From Bacteroidales bacterium (GTDB lineage: Bacteria; Bacteroidota; Bacteroidia; Bacteroidales; UBA932), in assembly GCA_017615135.1 (NCBI GenBank), contig JAGAAU010000213.1, positions 1 through 11,121 on the forward strand: a DNA stretch of 11,121 nt, in the 5' to 3' direction. Made by a program: the position numbers and the translations under genes. The notes beneath the pieces are model-generated. The model saw only the letters and a program-made list of their open reading frames with translations, did not search any database and was not told the DNA's origin. Position 1 is the stretch's first letter, and the number at the start of each line of letters is the position of its first letter. Shown in pieces: positions 1-7,147 of the stretch.

Positions 1-1752
1 AAGGGTGAGGAAGTAACGTTTCTTAAAGTTGTAATTAACCCTTGCCAGCACGGAAAGTCGGGTGCGGATGGTCTGATAGTCGCGGAAATCCAGACTGCGC
101 AAATCCAGCAGGCTGGCCATGTTCTTCGCGGTTACATTATCATCCAGATACCCGGAACCGTTTATGTAGGTGTAATCCACATCCTTTCGCTCTGCGGTAA
201 AACCGGCAAGCAGGTCCAGGGTGTGAGACCTTTTCCATGTACGGTTGAAGGTCAGGGTGCTCTCGCTGAGCATGGTCTTGGAGATATAAGTCTCTGCAAC
301 AGCACGACCACCGGTCTGGTAACGCTGGGCTACCGGAAGGGTGGAAGGCGCATAATAGAAGCGCTTGTCGTTCTGCTGGACCCAGCTGAATTTACTCACG
401 AACTGGGTAAACTTGCCAAGGAAGAGCCTGAAATAGGGCATCACGTTCAGATTGGTCATGTTTTTCTGGTTCGTGACGGAAGTGGCGGTAATGTAAGGGT
501 TGTTGAACACAGAACCGCCGGAAGCTATCTCGGAGCCATAGGAGTTCCAGGTATCTTCCTTGTTGAGGAACGGTGCCAGGTAAATTGCCGCATTGCTGTC
601 TGTTCCGGTAATGGCGGCAGTGGTGAAGTCCTGCGTACGGTTCGCATAGTTCATGCGGATTCCTATCCTGAGCCACTTAAAAGGATGGCTCTCTACGAGC
701 ACCCTTCCCGTGAAGCGCTGGAAACCGGAACCTATAACCACGCCCCTGGTGTTATTGTACCCGAAGTTGGCCTCGGCACGGGTAACCTTGGTGCCGCCCG
801 ACAGGGAAAGGTTGTAATCCTGGTATGAACCTATCTGAGACAGAGTCTTAATCCAGTCCGTTCCCTCCCCGACCGTAGAAGGATCAATGAAATAGCTGTT
901 CTCCTTTGTCTGGGGCTTATTGGCGAGTGAAGAGTCGAAGTAGCGCTGCATGTTGCAGTACTCTGCGAACTCCTCGGCGTTCATTATGTCGATTGAACCC
1001 GCAAGATGGGACAGACCGGCACTGGCCTTCAGTTTCACCGAGAAATTGCTGGAACTGGGGCTGTTGGTGGTAATCAGGATAACACCGTTCGCGCCCCTGG
1101 AACCATAGAGTGAGGTGGAAGACACATCCTTCAGAACCGATATGGACTTGATGTCCGAGGGGTTGAGTTCGCTGAGGTCTGACACCGCATCCACAACTCC
1201 ATCCACCACAATCAGGGGTTCATTGCCGGCGCTGATGGAGCGGGCACCGCGAATCTGGATGGAAGCCGAAGAGCCTGGCTCGCCGGTAGTGGACACGAAG
1301 TCTGCGCCGGCTATACGGCCCTGTAGTGCCGATTCGATAGAAGTCGCCGGCACGGACTCTATGGACTTCATATCCACCGTAGCCACTGCACCGGTAAGGT
1401 CCGATTTCTTTGCAGTACCATAAGCGATAACCACAAGCTCGTCGAGGTTTGTAGACTCGCTCTTCAGGGTAACGTTCACCACGGTACGCTCGTTAACACT
1501 CTCCAGCTGGGTGGTGAATCCCAGGGATGAGAATTCAAGGAATCCGTTTGCCGGCACTGTAATACTGTACTTGCCGTCCAGGTCTGTAACCACTCCGTTC
1601 CTGCTGTTCTGCTTGTCTATGACGGCAGCTCCGGGAAGGGGCTGTCCGCTTTCGTCCTGAACCACGCCGCTCACCTTGATTTTCTGAGCAAAGGCTGATG
1701 CAGAGCAGGCCAGGAGCAGGATTATGACTGAAATTATTCGAATTTTATTCAT
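1..1752 (-). CDS. SusC-like TonB-dependent outer-membrane receptor (N-terminal 584 residues, cut by window edge)
   Basis: A SusC/RagA-family transporter, which imports oligosaccharides or peptides across the outer membrane using TonB energy, normally with a SusD lipoprotein lid. The frame is open from ATG at 1752 to base 1. Residues 1-22 form a signal peptide with cleavage likely after AFA. Residues 25-100 are a carboxypeptidase-regulatory-like beta-sandwich (VSGVVQDESGQPLPGA). DELVVIAYGTAKKSDLTGAV near 104-123 is the typical linker into the plug. The plug (about 120-230) contains LQGRIAG, PLIVVDGV, ELNPSDIKSISVLKD and LYGSRGANGVILITT, all family hallmarks. The rest is the start of the beta-barrel; full proteins are about 1000 residues, so roughly 40% is missing. 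No STN domain precedes the beta-sandwich, so sigma/anti-sigma signalling is not expected. It starts 10 bases after the upstream lipoprotein gene, with a weak AGGG, so co-transcription is likely. The family is certain; the substrate is unknown. Confidence 0.97.
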   Translation of the reverse strand, partial: MNKIRIISVIILLLACSASAFAQKIKVSGVVQDESGQPLPGAAVIDKQNSRNGVVTDLDGKYSITVPANGFLEFSSLGFTTQLESVNERTVVNVTLKSESTNLDELVVIAYGTAKKSDLTGAVATVDMKSIESVPATSIESALQGRIAGADFVSTTGEPGSSASIQIRGARSISAGNEPLIVVDGVVDAVSDLSELNPSDIKSISVLKDVSSTSLYGSRGANGVILITTNSPSSSNFSVKLKASAGLSHLAGSIDIMNAEEFAEYCNMQRYFDSSLANKPQTKENSYFIDPSTVGEGTDWIKTLSQIGSYQDYNLSLSGGTKVTRAEANFGYNNTRGVVIGSGFQRFTGRVLVESHPFKWLRIGIRMNYANRTQDFTTAAITGTDSNAAIYLAPFLNKEDTWNSYGSEIASGGSVFNNPYITATSVTNQKNMTNLNVMPYFRLFLGKFTQFVSKFSWVQQNDKRFYYAPSTLPVAQRYQTGGRAVAETYISKTMLSESTLTFNRTWKRSHTLDLLAGFTAERKDVDYTYINGSGYLDDNVTAKNMASLLDLRSLDFRDYQTIRTRLSVLARVNYNFKKRYFLTL

Positions 1753-1762
1753 ATTGCCCTGG

Positions 1763-4075
1763 CTATTTGATGGTTATGCTTCCGTTGATAACACCGAGAC
1801 TCGAAGGATAGGCCACATTTTCGGCCGTCACAGGACTGGATCCTATGCTGCCGCTGAACCAGTTGGTGCCTTCAAGCGTAAGGGTTGCGAAGCCGTTGTT
1901 TTCTACATTGGCCTTGATGTTGGAGTTCTTTGCAACCAGTCCCACGAATCCGGCGCCGATGTAGCTTGCTCCCGAAAAGTCGTAATTAAGAGTGATGTCG
2001 CAATCCGCAATTTTAGTATCGCGCATCACGAAACCTGCGATTCCTCCGCCTACTCCCATGTAAGTAGCGGCATAAAGGTTATTCTTCGAAAGCGAGATAT
2101 TGACGTTAGTCTTGCAGTTGGAGATGTCTACATAGCCCACGCCACCGACTATACCGCCGGTGCAGTCGGCACGGGCAGCATGTCCCACCCTGATGTCGGC
2201 GGCACAGTTGCAGCCTCTTATTACCGAGCGGTCTGCCCAGTTGGACTGCATGCATCCCGCAATTCCGCCCACATAAACCTGTCTGGCACCGCTCATATTG
2301 TTTGCAACGGTGGCGGAATAGATGCTGACGTCTATGGTTCCGGTATTGTTGCAGTTCACGATTTCCAGATAGTTGCCTTCGTATGAGGTTGCATTGGTAC
2401 CACCGATGAAGTAATAGAAATCAGGCCCCTCGGAATAGACACAGCTGCGTCCGACAATTCCACCCACAGAGTAAGCGTAGTTGGTATTAGTATGCTTGTC
2501 GTCCTGCCAGCAAGTTATGCTTCCGCTGTTGGTGCAGTTTTCGAAATGAGAGAAAACTCCGTCGGAATTGCCCTGAGTCACTATTCCGCAAATTCCACCG
2601 ATTGCAAACTTGGTAAAGCTGAAGATACCGGTAGCGCTGCGCTTGATGACTATATTGCCACGGTTTTCGCAGTTGATGAACTGGCCGCTGCACTTCTGGT
2701 CGCCTAAATTGCGCTGGCCTCTCGCTGCCACTCCGCCGCCGTAAACGATACGGTTGGCAGAGATATTGAAGGTGACGGAAATGTCTCCGTTATTGCTGCA
2801 GTCCTGCAAAACGCCGGCATTGTCGGTAACCAGACCGGCAAGGATGCAGTTTTTGTCGAGTTTTGTCAGTGTCACCGCCATATCGCTCGCACAGTTCTCA
2901 ATTGTTCCGCGGTTGAACGCAGCCAGATTGCCGGTGCCGCGGTCTTCCACGGAACTGGCAGCCACCCTGGCGCCGCCGACAGTGAGATTCTTGAGCGTAG
3001 CACCCTCTGCAACCAGAAGGAACAGAGGTTCCGTGGCATTTGCCCTTTTGATTGTATGACCGCCGCCGTTGAACACTACTCCGGCAGGAAGTTCATTGAC
3101 CATCACCAGGTCTCCGCCATAGGAAATATCCGCCACAAGGTTGATTTCTCCAGTTTCCGGGTCTATCCAACGCCCGCTGTCGCCTGCATTCATGGCAGTT
3201 GCGAACTCATTCCAGGAATCTATACCGTCTATCAGCTTAGTGCTCTTTGGCTTGAAGTTTATCTGAGGCAGAGACACCACGATTCCGGCAGGGACCTCGG
3301 TCTGTTCCGTCCAGCTGCAGAGCATATTGCCCTCTGCACTTTCCAGAAGGATGGAGAATCCATCGGGATAGCGGCCGGCAGGAAGGCTCAGGAAGAAAGA
3401 AACAGGACTCTCCTCAGACAGGGCCACGCCCTCAGGAGGCAGCGAGAGGAATACGGAAGAACCGCCCTCTACAGCTTCAAGACTGCCGTTTGTAGTATCG
3501 AGGGTAAAACTGCCGGACAAAGGGGCGGACGGCGACGCGCTGGAAAGGGTTATGGTCCTTATGGTCCCGCCAAACTCGCTTCCTTTGCACAGGGGTATGC
3601 GAACTACTCCGCAAAGGTTTTGCAATTCCGCGCCAGTACCCTCGGTGCTGCCGTAAAGCACGGCCGACAGGTTGGCGAAGCTGCCCGGAATCCAGGCCTG
3701 CGCCACAGGGAGCTGAATGGATGCTTTACCAGCTGCATCCATAGCGTCGCATATCAGGCTGGGATACACGATATGGAACGGGGCAGTTACTCCCTCGACC
3801 GTGAAATCTGCAGTAACCGTTTTGTCTGCCAGGCCGTGAAGGGTGGTAGATTTGACTCCGTTAACGCAGATTCGGTCTCCGTTACTCCAATAAACCGGAT
3901 ACACTCCATTGGACAGGGTGCCCAGCGTGGTCCTGGATCCGAACTGTGAACTCAAAGAAAGAGTCACCGGCTCCACTGCAGGATCGGTCCCGGGGTCTGT
4001 GCCGGGATCCGGATTCAGCGGGTTGCAGGCCGCGAACAGGAGCGCCGGAATAATCAGACTCAGTTTTTTCTTCAT
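1763..4075 (-). CDS. Fimbrillin-like/GLUG-repeat lipoprotein (770 aa)
   Basis: A predicted exported lipoprotein of unknown function. MKKK, a hydrophobic stretch and the lipobox LFAAC give a lipidated Cys17, followed by a flexible Asp/Pro linker with two DPGT copies. Residues about 36-275 resemble the Mfa/fimbrillin-like beta domain: SRTTLG, then VYWSNGDRICVNG, the usual family opening. SWNEFATAMNAG (287-298) and FNGGGHTI (335-342) introduce a C-terminal array of about seven GLUG-type repeats (about 443-724). These follow the pattern GGIxG...(I/F)xNCxNxGxI, for example at 491-522, 537-583 and 602-630, and suggest a right-handed beta-helix. There are 22 cysteines, many at the same repeat position. 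It is a diverged paralogue of the 904-residue protein upstream and is almost joined to the SusC-like gene, which suggests a surface role alongside that transporter (adhesin or ligand-binding protein). No catalytic motif is visible. The start is the first ATG before a clear signal peptide; no Shine-Dalgarno precedes it. Confidence 0.93.
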   Translation of the reverse strand: MKKKLSLIIPALLFAACNPLNPDPGTDPGTDPAVEPVTLSLSSQFGSRTTLGTLSNGVYPVYWSNGDRICVNGVKSTTLHGLADKTVTADFTVEGVTAPFHIVYPSLICDAMDAAGKASIQLPVAQAWIPGSFANLSAVLYGSTEGTGAELQNLCGVVRIPLCKGSEFGGTIRTITLSSASPSAPLSGSFTLDTTNGSLEAVEGGSSVFLSLPPEGVALSEESPVSFFLSLPAGRYPDGFSILLESAEGNMLCSWTEQTEVPAGIVVSLPQINFKPKSTKLIDGIDSWNEFATAMNAGDSGRWIDPETGEINLVADISYGGDLVMVNELPAGVVFNGGGHTIKRANATEPLFLLVAEGATLKNLTVGGARVAASSVEDRGTGNLAAFNRGTIENCASDMAVTLTKLDKNCILAGLVTDNAGVLQDCSNNGDISVTFNISANRIVYGGGVAARGQRNLGDQKCSGQFINCENRGNIVIKRSATGIFSFTKFAIGGICGIVTQGNSDGVFSHFENCTNSGSITCWQDDKHTNTNYAYSVGGIVGRSCVYSEGPDFYYFIGGTNATSYEGNYLEIVNCNNTGTIDVSIYSATVANNMSGARQVYVGGIAGCMQSNWADRSVIRGCNCAADIRVGHAARADCTGGIVGGVGYVDISNCKTNVNISLSKNNLYAATYMGVGGGIAGFVMRDTKIADCDITLNYDFSGASYIGAGFVGLVAKNSNIKANVENNGFATLTLEGTNWFSGSIGSSPVTAENVAYPSSLGVINGSITIK

Positions 4076-4110
4076 AGTATAGTCAGATAGTTTGTGTTAA
4101 TTATGGTAAT

Positions 4111-4148
4111 ACAAAAATAAAGTTTCGCCCTTTTCGGGGGCGAAACTT
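4111..4148 (-). terminator. Rho-independent terminator after the 904-residue lipoprotein gene
   Basis: A perfect inverted repeat has 11-bp arms, AAGTTTCGCCC (4120-4130) and GGGCGAAACTT (4138-4148), with a 7-base loop. Read on the minus strand, the hairpin is followed by TTTATTTTTGT, a T-rich tail. On the plus strand no T-tract follows, so it works in the minus direction only. It lies 42 bases beyond the stop of the 904-residue gene and would end or attenuate transcripts from the regulator/small-ORF/lipoprotein side. Confidence 0.85.
4112..4119 (-). promoter_or_regulatory. Candidate Bacteroidetes -7 promoter element for the 770-residue lipoprotein and SusC-like genes
   Basis: TATTTTTG on the minus strand matches the Bacteroidetes primary-sigma -7 consensus TAnnTTTG at every fixed position. 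It would start transcription roughly 30 bases before the ATG at 4075. The -33 element (TTTG) is not clear: the closest match is TTTC inside the terminator stem, 22 bases upstream. The element coincides with the terminator T-tract, so the match could be a by-product of a T-rich sequence. The placement between a terminator and the next gene makes a promoter plausible. Confidence 0.45.
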
Positions 4149-4190
4149 ATAACGCAAAAAGTATTGAAATTTTTGCAGAAGGACTAAAAA

Positions 4191-6905
4191 CTACTGGATA
4201 GTTTTTTTGCCGCCACCATAGCACATATCTTCAGTTACGGTTTCTCCATTGTATGTAGGAGCGCCTGCAATAGTTACAGAATGTGTTTCTTTGGTGGCAG
4301 TACGATGAACCGATGTGCCGCCGGTAACACCCGCATAGCCCTTGAGGGCATCCACATCGTTCACTCCTGTGCTCGAGCTGCAAATAAGATTGGTATTGTC
4401 TTCCAGAATGGCGTTAACCGGCTTGCCGGAAGCACCGATATTGGAATACTTCACCACCCATCCTATTACGCCGCCAAGAGTGCCGCGATATACGGGATCG
4501 GCACCGTCCGTCTTTTCTGCCGTGGCCTGGTAATCCACCAGTTCCACATCGGCGGCCTCAACCTTGGTGTAACAACAGCCTCCGACTATACCACCGGCAG
4601 CGATACACCCGTTCTTGGAAGATCCCACCTTGATGATACCGTTCTGTGTACCACGCAGCACTGCATAATGGGCATTGGACGCACCGCTGGTATTGGAGTT
4701 TCCGAGTCCATAGGTAAAGCCTGCGATACCACCTACATAGTTCAGACGGGCTCCGGACACACCGGTATTGGAAGGTGAAGGGCTCGCCGACGCCATTTCC
4801 AGCGTTCCTGTGTTGGAGCAATTGTCGCGAACTACGAGGAACACACCGTTGAACGAGTCTGTATTTGTGGATTTTGTAAAGATAATCGCTCCGGAAGAGG
4901 TACCGCTGTTGTTCAGGGCGCAGCCTACGATACCGCCAAGGAACATGGGCACGGCATTACTGGTAGTTGCCACTGTATTAGGCTCATACACCTTGAGATA
5001 ACCGTCGTTAACCGAACTGTCTATAGTGTTGTGAGTATTGTCTTCGCTGCCAGTGTAGGCTCCGTAACGGATATCGGCGATTATACCGCCCACAGAGCTG
5101 CGGTAAAGAATGGGAGTCGTGCTCTTGTAAAGGGTGATATTGCCATGATTGGCGCAGCCATAGAATCGGCCGCAGTTGTTGGAATCGTCTCCGTCTCCGT
5201 AAGTTGCAATACCCGCAACCCTGAAACTCTTGCCATTGGCAACAGGAGAGGCAGTAACGGTAATTGTACCCTCGTTCACTGCATTATGGATGTAACCGCC
5301 ACCAAACACACATACGCCGGCAGCACCTACACCTACGGAAGACTCCACGGAAATGTTTCCTGAATTTACGAATCCGTCCAGCGTTGCCGTATTCTTGAAG
5401 AAAGGAGCCGTGATAACCTTCTGAGACATAGCCTCCGGAGTGCTGATACTGCCCTCGAAAGCGCAGTCCTTCACGGTTCCGGCATTGCCGTAAGCTATGG
5501 GAAGTATCAGGCAGTCGCCGGTGGAAGCATCTGAGACCGGAACAATGAACTCGCTCTTCTGCACACAGTTCTGCACGGTGGCTCCAGACAGGATATCGCG
5601 GAAGAGGCCATAATAGTAAGTCCTTGAAGTTCCGGAAGATGTATTGGGAGCCGTTACGGTATACTCTGCGACAACATTGTCGATAACCGCACCTTCGCGA
5701 AGCTCAAGAGCCATCTGGCAGGTTCCCCAGCCGGCGGTATTGATGGACGGTTTGCTGCCGCCGATACGCAGGTTCATCACAGTTCCGGTAATGTAAGTAA
5801 ACAGCGGAACAGCCATGGTGGTAGTGGTGATACTGTGTCCGTTGCCGTTCAGGACGCCGGCAAAAATGCTGTTGCCGACGGAAACTCCGCCAATACGCAT
5901 GACAGTCTTGGCCGAAAGGTCTTCGTAAATATTGTACACACCCTGACCGTCCTTGAACTCTTCACAGCCGGCATTAAGGGAAATCTGGGCCGCAAAGGAG
6001 TTCCAGTCTGCTACTGTATAGATACCGGGGCCCTGCCAGGTCTTACCGCCGTTGAAGGCTATGTCGGTGTTGTATACTACGCCGGCCTCCGCAGTGAAAG
6101 ACTTGGTGGAAACGACCTCCTGATAGTCTCCATTGGCATCTACAATGAAGATATTGATACCCTTGGAATAGGTCTGGGGAGGTATGGCTATGAACATATC
6201 TGTTCCCTGGGCCACACCGTTTCCGCAATCGAGGGTAACTGAGGAATCGTCTGTAATCCTGCGGTAAATCCTGTTGCCATTCGCGGAGAATTTGGCAATG
6301 AACTCGCCGCTCATAGGCTGGCGGGCATAATCTCCGTCCGTATTGAGCAGGTCTACGTTCGAACGCACTCTCACGAAGGCGATAGGATCCGAATCCGAAC
6401 CGCCGGCTACCTTCACCTTGAGGAAAGACATCGCACATTTGAACCCAACCTCGCCTTCAGCGGCATAGCCCAGCATTACGGCAGCGGCAGGATCGAAAGT
6501 ACCCTCGGTATACTGCTGCACTGCAGGGAGGGTTACCATAACCGAGTCTGCCACGAAGCCGGAAGCCAGCTCTGCAGGATATACGGCACAGTAGGGATAT
6601 TCAAGCGAAGCACCGATGGTAAACTCGGCTGAACTCTTCTTGCTACCGTCCACGCTGATGCCGGTGGAATTGGCTCCATTTATCTGAATGGCATCTGTAT
6701 CGGACCAGTAGACAGAATAGCTGGTACCGTCGTGAGCGCCGAAATAGGTTCTGGAATCATCACCGAGAGAAACCCTTACGAGAGTGGTTCCGTCTTCCCT
6801 GACGCCAAGTTTATCGGAAATTTGACCGTTGTTCTCGGTCTCATTTACACAGGAGGCCAGCAGGAAAAGCGCTCCAGACAAGAAAACAAAAAACTTTTTC
6901 ATCAT
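4191..6905 (-). CDS. Fimbrillin-like/GLUG-repeat lipoprotein (904 aa)
   Basis: A predicted exported lipoprotein of unknown function, paralogous to the 770-residue protein downstream. The signal sequence ends in the lipobox LLASC (Cys19). The following VNETEN is acidic and loosely recalls the Bacteroidetes surface-export signal, but is not a clear match. Residues about 40-285 are a fimbrillin-like beta domain: SRTYFG then VYWSDTDAIQING, the same opening as in the paralogue. DWNSFAAQI (300-308) and LNGNGHSI (352-359) lead into about ten GLUG-type segments (about 430-832), for example VGGIIA at 605, LGGIVG at 656, VGGIAG at 724 and AGGIVG at 770, with NxGxI turns between them. This predicts a long beta-helix stalk. 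A non-repetitive tail (about 840-904) ends in GGGKKTIQ. There are 19 cysteines. Two adjacent ATGs (6905 and 6902) are possible starts. A terminator follows the gene, and a 42-residue ORF lies 15 bases upstream. Likely a surface adhesin or ligand-binding protein; this is inference, and no enzymatic motif is seen. Confidence 0.92.
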   Translation of the reverse strand: MMKKFFVFLSGALFLLASCVNETENNGQISDKLGVREDGTTLVRVSLGDDSRTYFGAHDGTSYSVYWSDTDAIQINGANSTGISVDGSKKSSAEFTIGASLEYPYCAVYPAELASGFVADSVMVTLPAVQQYTEGTFDPAAAVMLGYAAEGEVGFKCAMSFLKVKVAGGSDSDPIAFVRVRSNVDLLNTDGDYARQPMSGEFIAKFSANGNRIYRRITDDSSVTLDCGNGVAQGTDMFIAIPPQTYSKGINIFIVDANGDYQEVVSTKSFTAEAGVVYNTDIAFNGGKTWQGPGIYTVADWNSFAAQISLNAGCEEFKDGQGVYNIYEDLSAKTVMRIGGVSVGNSIFAGVLNGNGHSITTTTMAVPLFTYITGTVMNLRIGGSKPSINTAGWGTCQMALELREGAVIDNVVAEYTVTAPNTSSGTSRTYYYGLFRDILSGATVQNCVQKSEFIVPVSDASTGDCLILPIAYGNAGTVKDCAFEGSISTPEAMSQKVITAPFFKNTATLDGFVNSGNISVESSVGVGAAGVCVFGGGYIHNAVNEGTITVTASPVANGKSFRVAGIATYGDGDDSNNCGRFYGCANHGNITLYKSTTPILYRSSVGGIIADIRYGAYTGSEDNTHNTIDSSVNDGYLKVYEPNTVATTSNAVPMFLGGIVGCALNNSGTSSGAIIFTKSTNTDSFNGVFLVVRDNCSNTGTLEMASASPSPSNTGVSGARLNYVGGIAGFTYGLGNSNTSGASNAHYAVLRGTQNGIIKVGSSKNGCIAAGGIVGGCCYTKVEAADVELVDYQATAEKTDGADPVYRGTLGGVIGWVVKYSNIGASGKPVNAILEDNTNLICSSSTGVNDVDALKGYAGVTGGTSVHRTATKETHSVTIAGAPTYNGETVTEDMCYGGGKKTIQ

Positions 6906-6910
6906 CTTAT

Positions 6911-6917
6911 CCTCCTT
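6911..6917 (-). promoter_or_regulatory. Strong Shine-Dalgarno sequence for the 904-residue lipoprotein
   Basis: AAGGAGG on the minus strand is a near-perfect anti-16S match. It lies 5 bases before the ATG at 6905 and 8 bases before the second ATG at 6902. The better spacing favours 6902, which would remove only the first Met and leave the signal peptide intact. Strong Shine-Dalgarno sites are not the norm in Bacteroidetes, and none of the other starts in this window has one. Confidence 0.7.
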
Positions 6918-6920
6918 CTC

Positions 6921-7049
6921 TTAAACCCAGTCAAATTCAAAATCTTCCTCCGTGACATTGTCTATGGAGGCACAAATCACAGGGTCCATGCCGATGAGCA
7001 GGACCTCGAGTTCGGGAGCCTTGTAGGCTGCGCTTGCTGTTTGAATCAT
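6921..7049 (-). CDS. Small 42-residue protein of unknown function upstream of the GLUG lipoprotein
   Basis: A short ORF starting MIQTASAAYKAPELEVLLIG and ending EEDFEFDWV. It has no long hydrophobic segment, so it is neither a membrane protein nor exported by a standard signal. The centre is PVICAS and the tail is strongly acidic. The pattern (basic/aromatic YKAPE near the start, alternating hydrophobics, a small Cys-Ala-Ser motif, acidic end) matches, as I recall it, tiny Bacteroidales hypothetical proteins that precede fimbrillin-like genes. I could not verify this by search. It lies between the regulator and the lipoprotein gene on the same strand, 15 bases before the latter, and its end abuts the strong ribosome site, which suggests translational coupling. 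Its own ribosome site is weak (AGAAG, 1 base before the ATG). It is below the usual gene-caller length, and a longer overlapping frame looks like a shadow. Function: unknown; leader peptide or a genuine microprotein are both possible. Confidence 0.6.
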   Translation of the reverse strand: MIQTASAAYKAPELEVLLIGMDPVICASIDNVTEEDFEFDWV

Positions 7050-7147
7050 ACTTCTGATTGTTATCAATTTTTAAGTGTGTAAAGTTGAGCATTCCTTGCG
7101 CGCACGGCGAAAAGAATTTTTCCAAAAATTGTTAAAAATATGCAAAG
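7050..7147. other. 98-base AT-rich intergenic region between regulator and small ORF
   Basis: This gap must hold any promoter or operator for the small ORF and the 904-residue lipoprotein, unless they are read through from the regulator gene. It contains a 16-base near-palindrome with 7-base arms AATTTTT/AAAAATT around CC (7115-7130). It also has an 8-base inverted pair, CAATTTTT (7065-7072) and AAAAATTG (7124-7131), and two copies of ATTGTTA (7057-7063 and 7128-7134). I see no full -33/-7 promoter pair. I see no GC-rich terminator after the regulator gene either. Confidence 0.4.
7115..7130. repeat. Short AT palindrome, possible operator
   Basis: Arms AATTTTT and AAAAATT are exact reverse complements separated by two bases. 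The two-base spacer is too tight for a full-length RNA hairpin, so if functional it is more likely a protein-binding site than a terminator. It lies 18 bases past the regulator's stop codon. AT-rich intergenic DNA produces such palindromes by chance. Confidence 0.25.

Noticed and set aside
1690..1752. LLAC in the SusC-like signal peptide as a lipobox
   Set aside because: SusC-family proteins are beta-barrels processed by signal peptidase I. AFA before Gln23 is a good cleavage site, and LLAC falls inside the hydrophobic core.
1724..2386. 220-codon plus-strand open frame across the lipoprotein/SusC junction
   Set aside because: Antisense to the GLUG repeats and the SusC signal peptide. Its composition mirrors the repeat codons, and no plus-strand ribosome site or domain is visible.
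3056..3949. 297-codon open frame on the plus strand
   Set aside because: Lies wholly antisense to the fimbrillin-like part of the 770-residue lipoprotein. Its translation has no recognisable domain, and the opposite frame has clear family features.
4281..4778. 165-codon plus-strand open frame
   Set aside because: Antisense shadow of the GLUG array in the 904-residue lipoprotein.
6937..7125. 62-codon minus-strand frame overlapping the 42-residue ORF
   Set aside because: Rich in Arg/His/Gly/Cys with no family-like pattern. The overlapping 42-residue frame fits better and ends neatly at the next gene's ribosome site.
7110..7147. Terminator after the regulator gene
   Set aside because: The only inverted repeat is pure AT with a two-base loop and no proper T-tract, so read-through into the small ORF and lipoprotein cannot be excluded.
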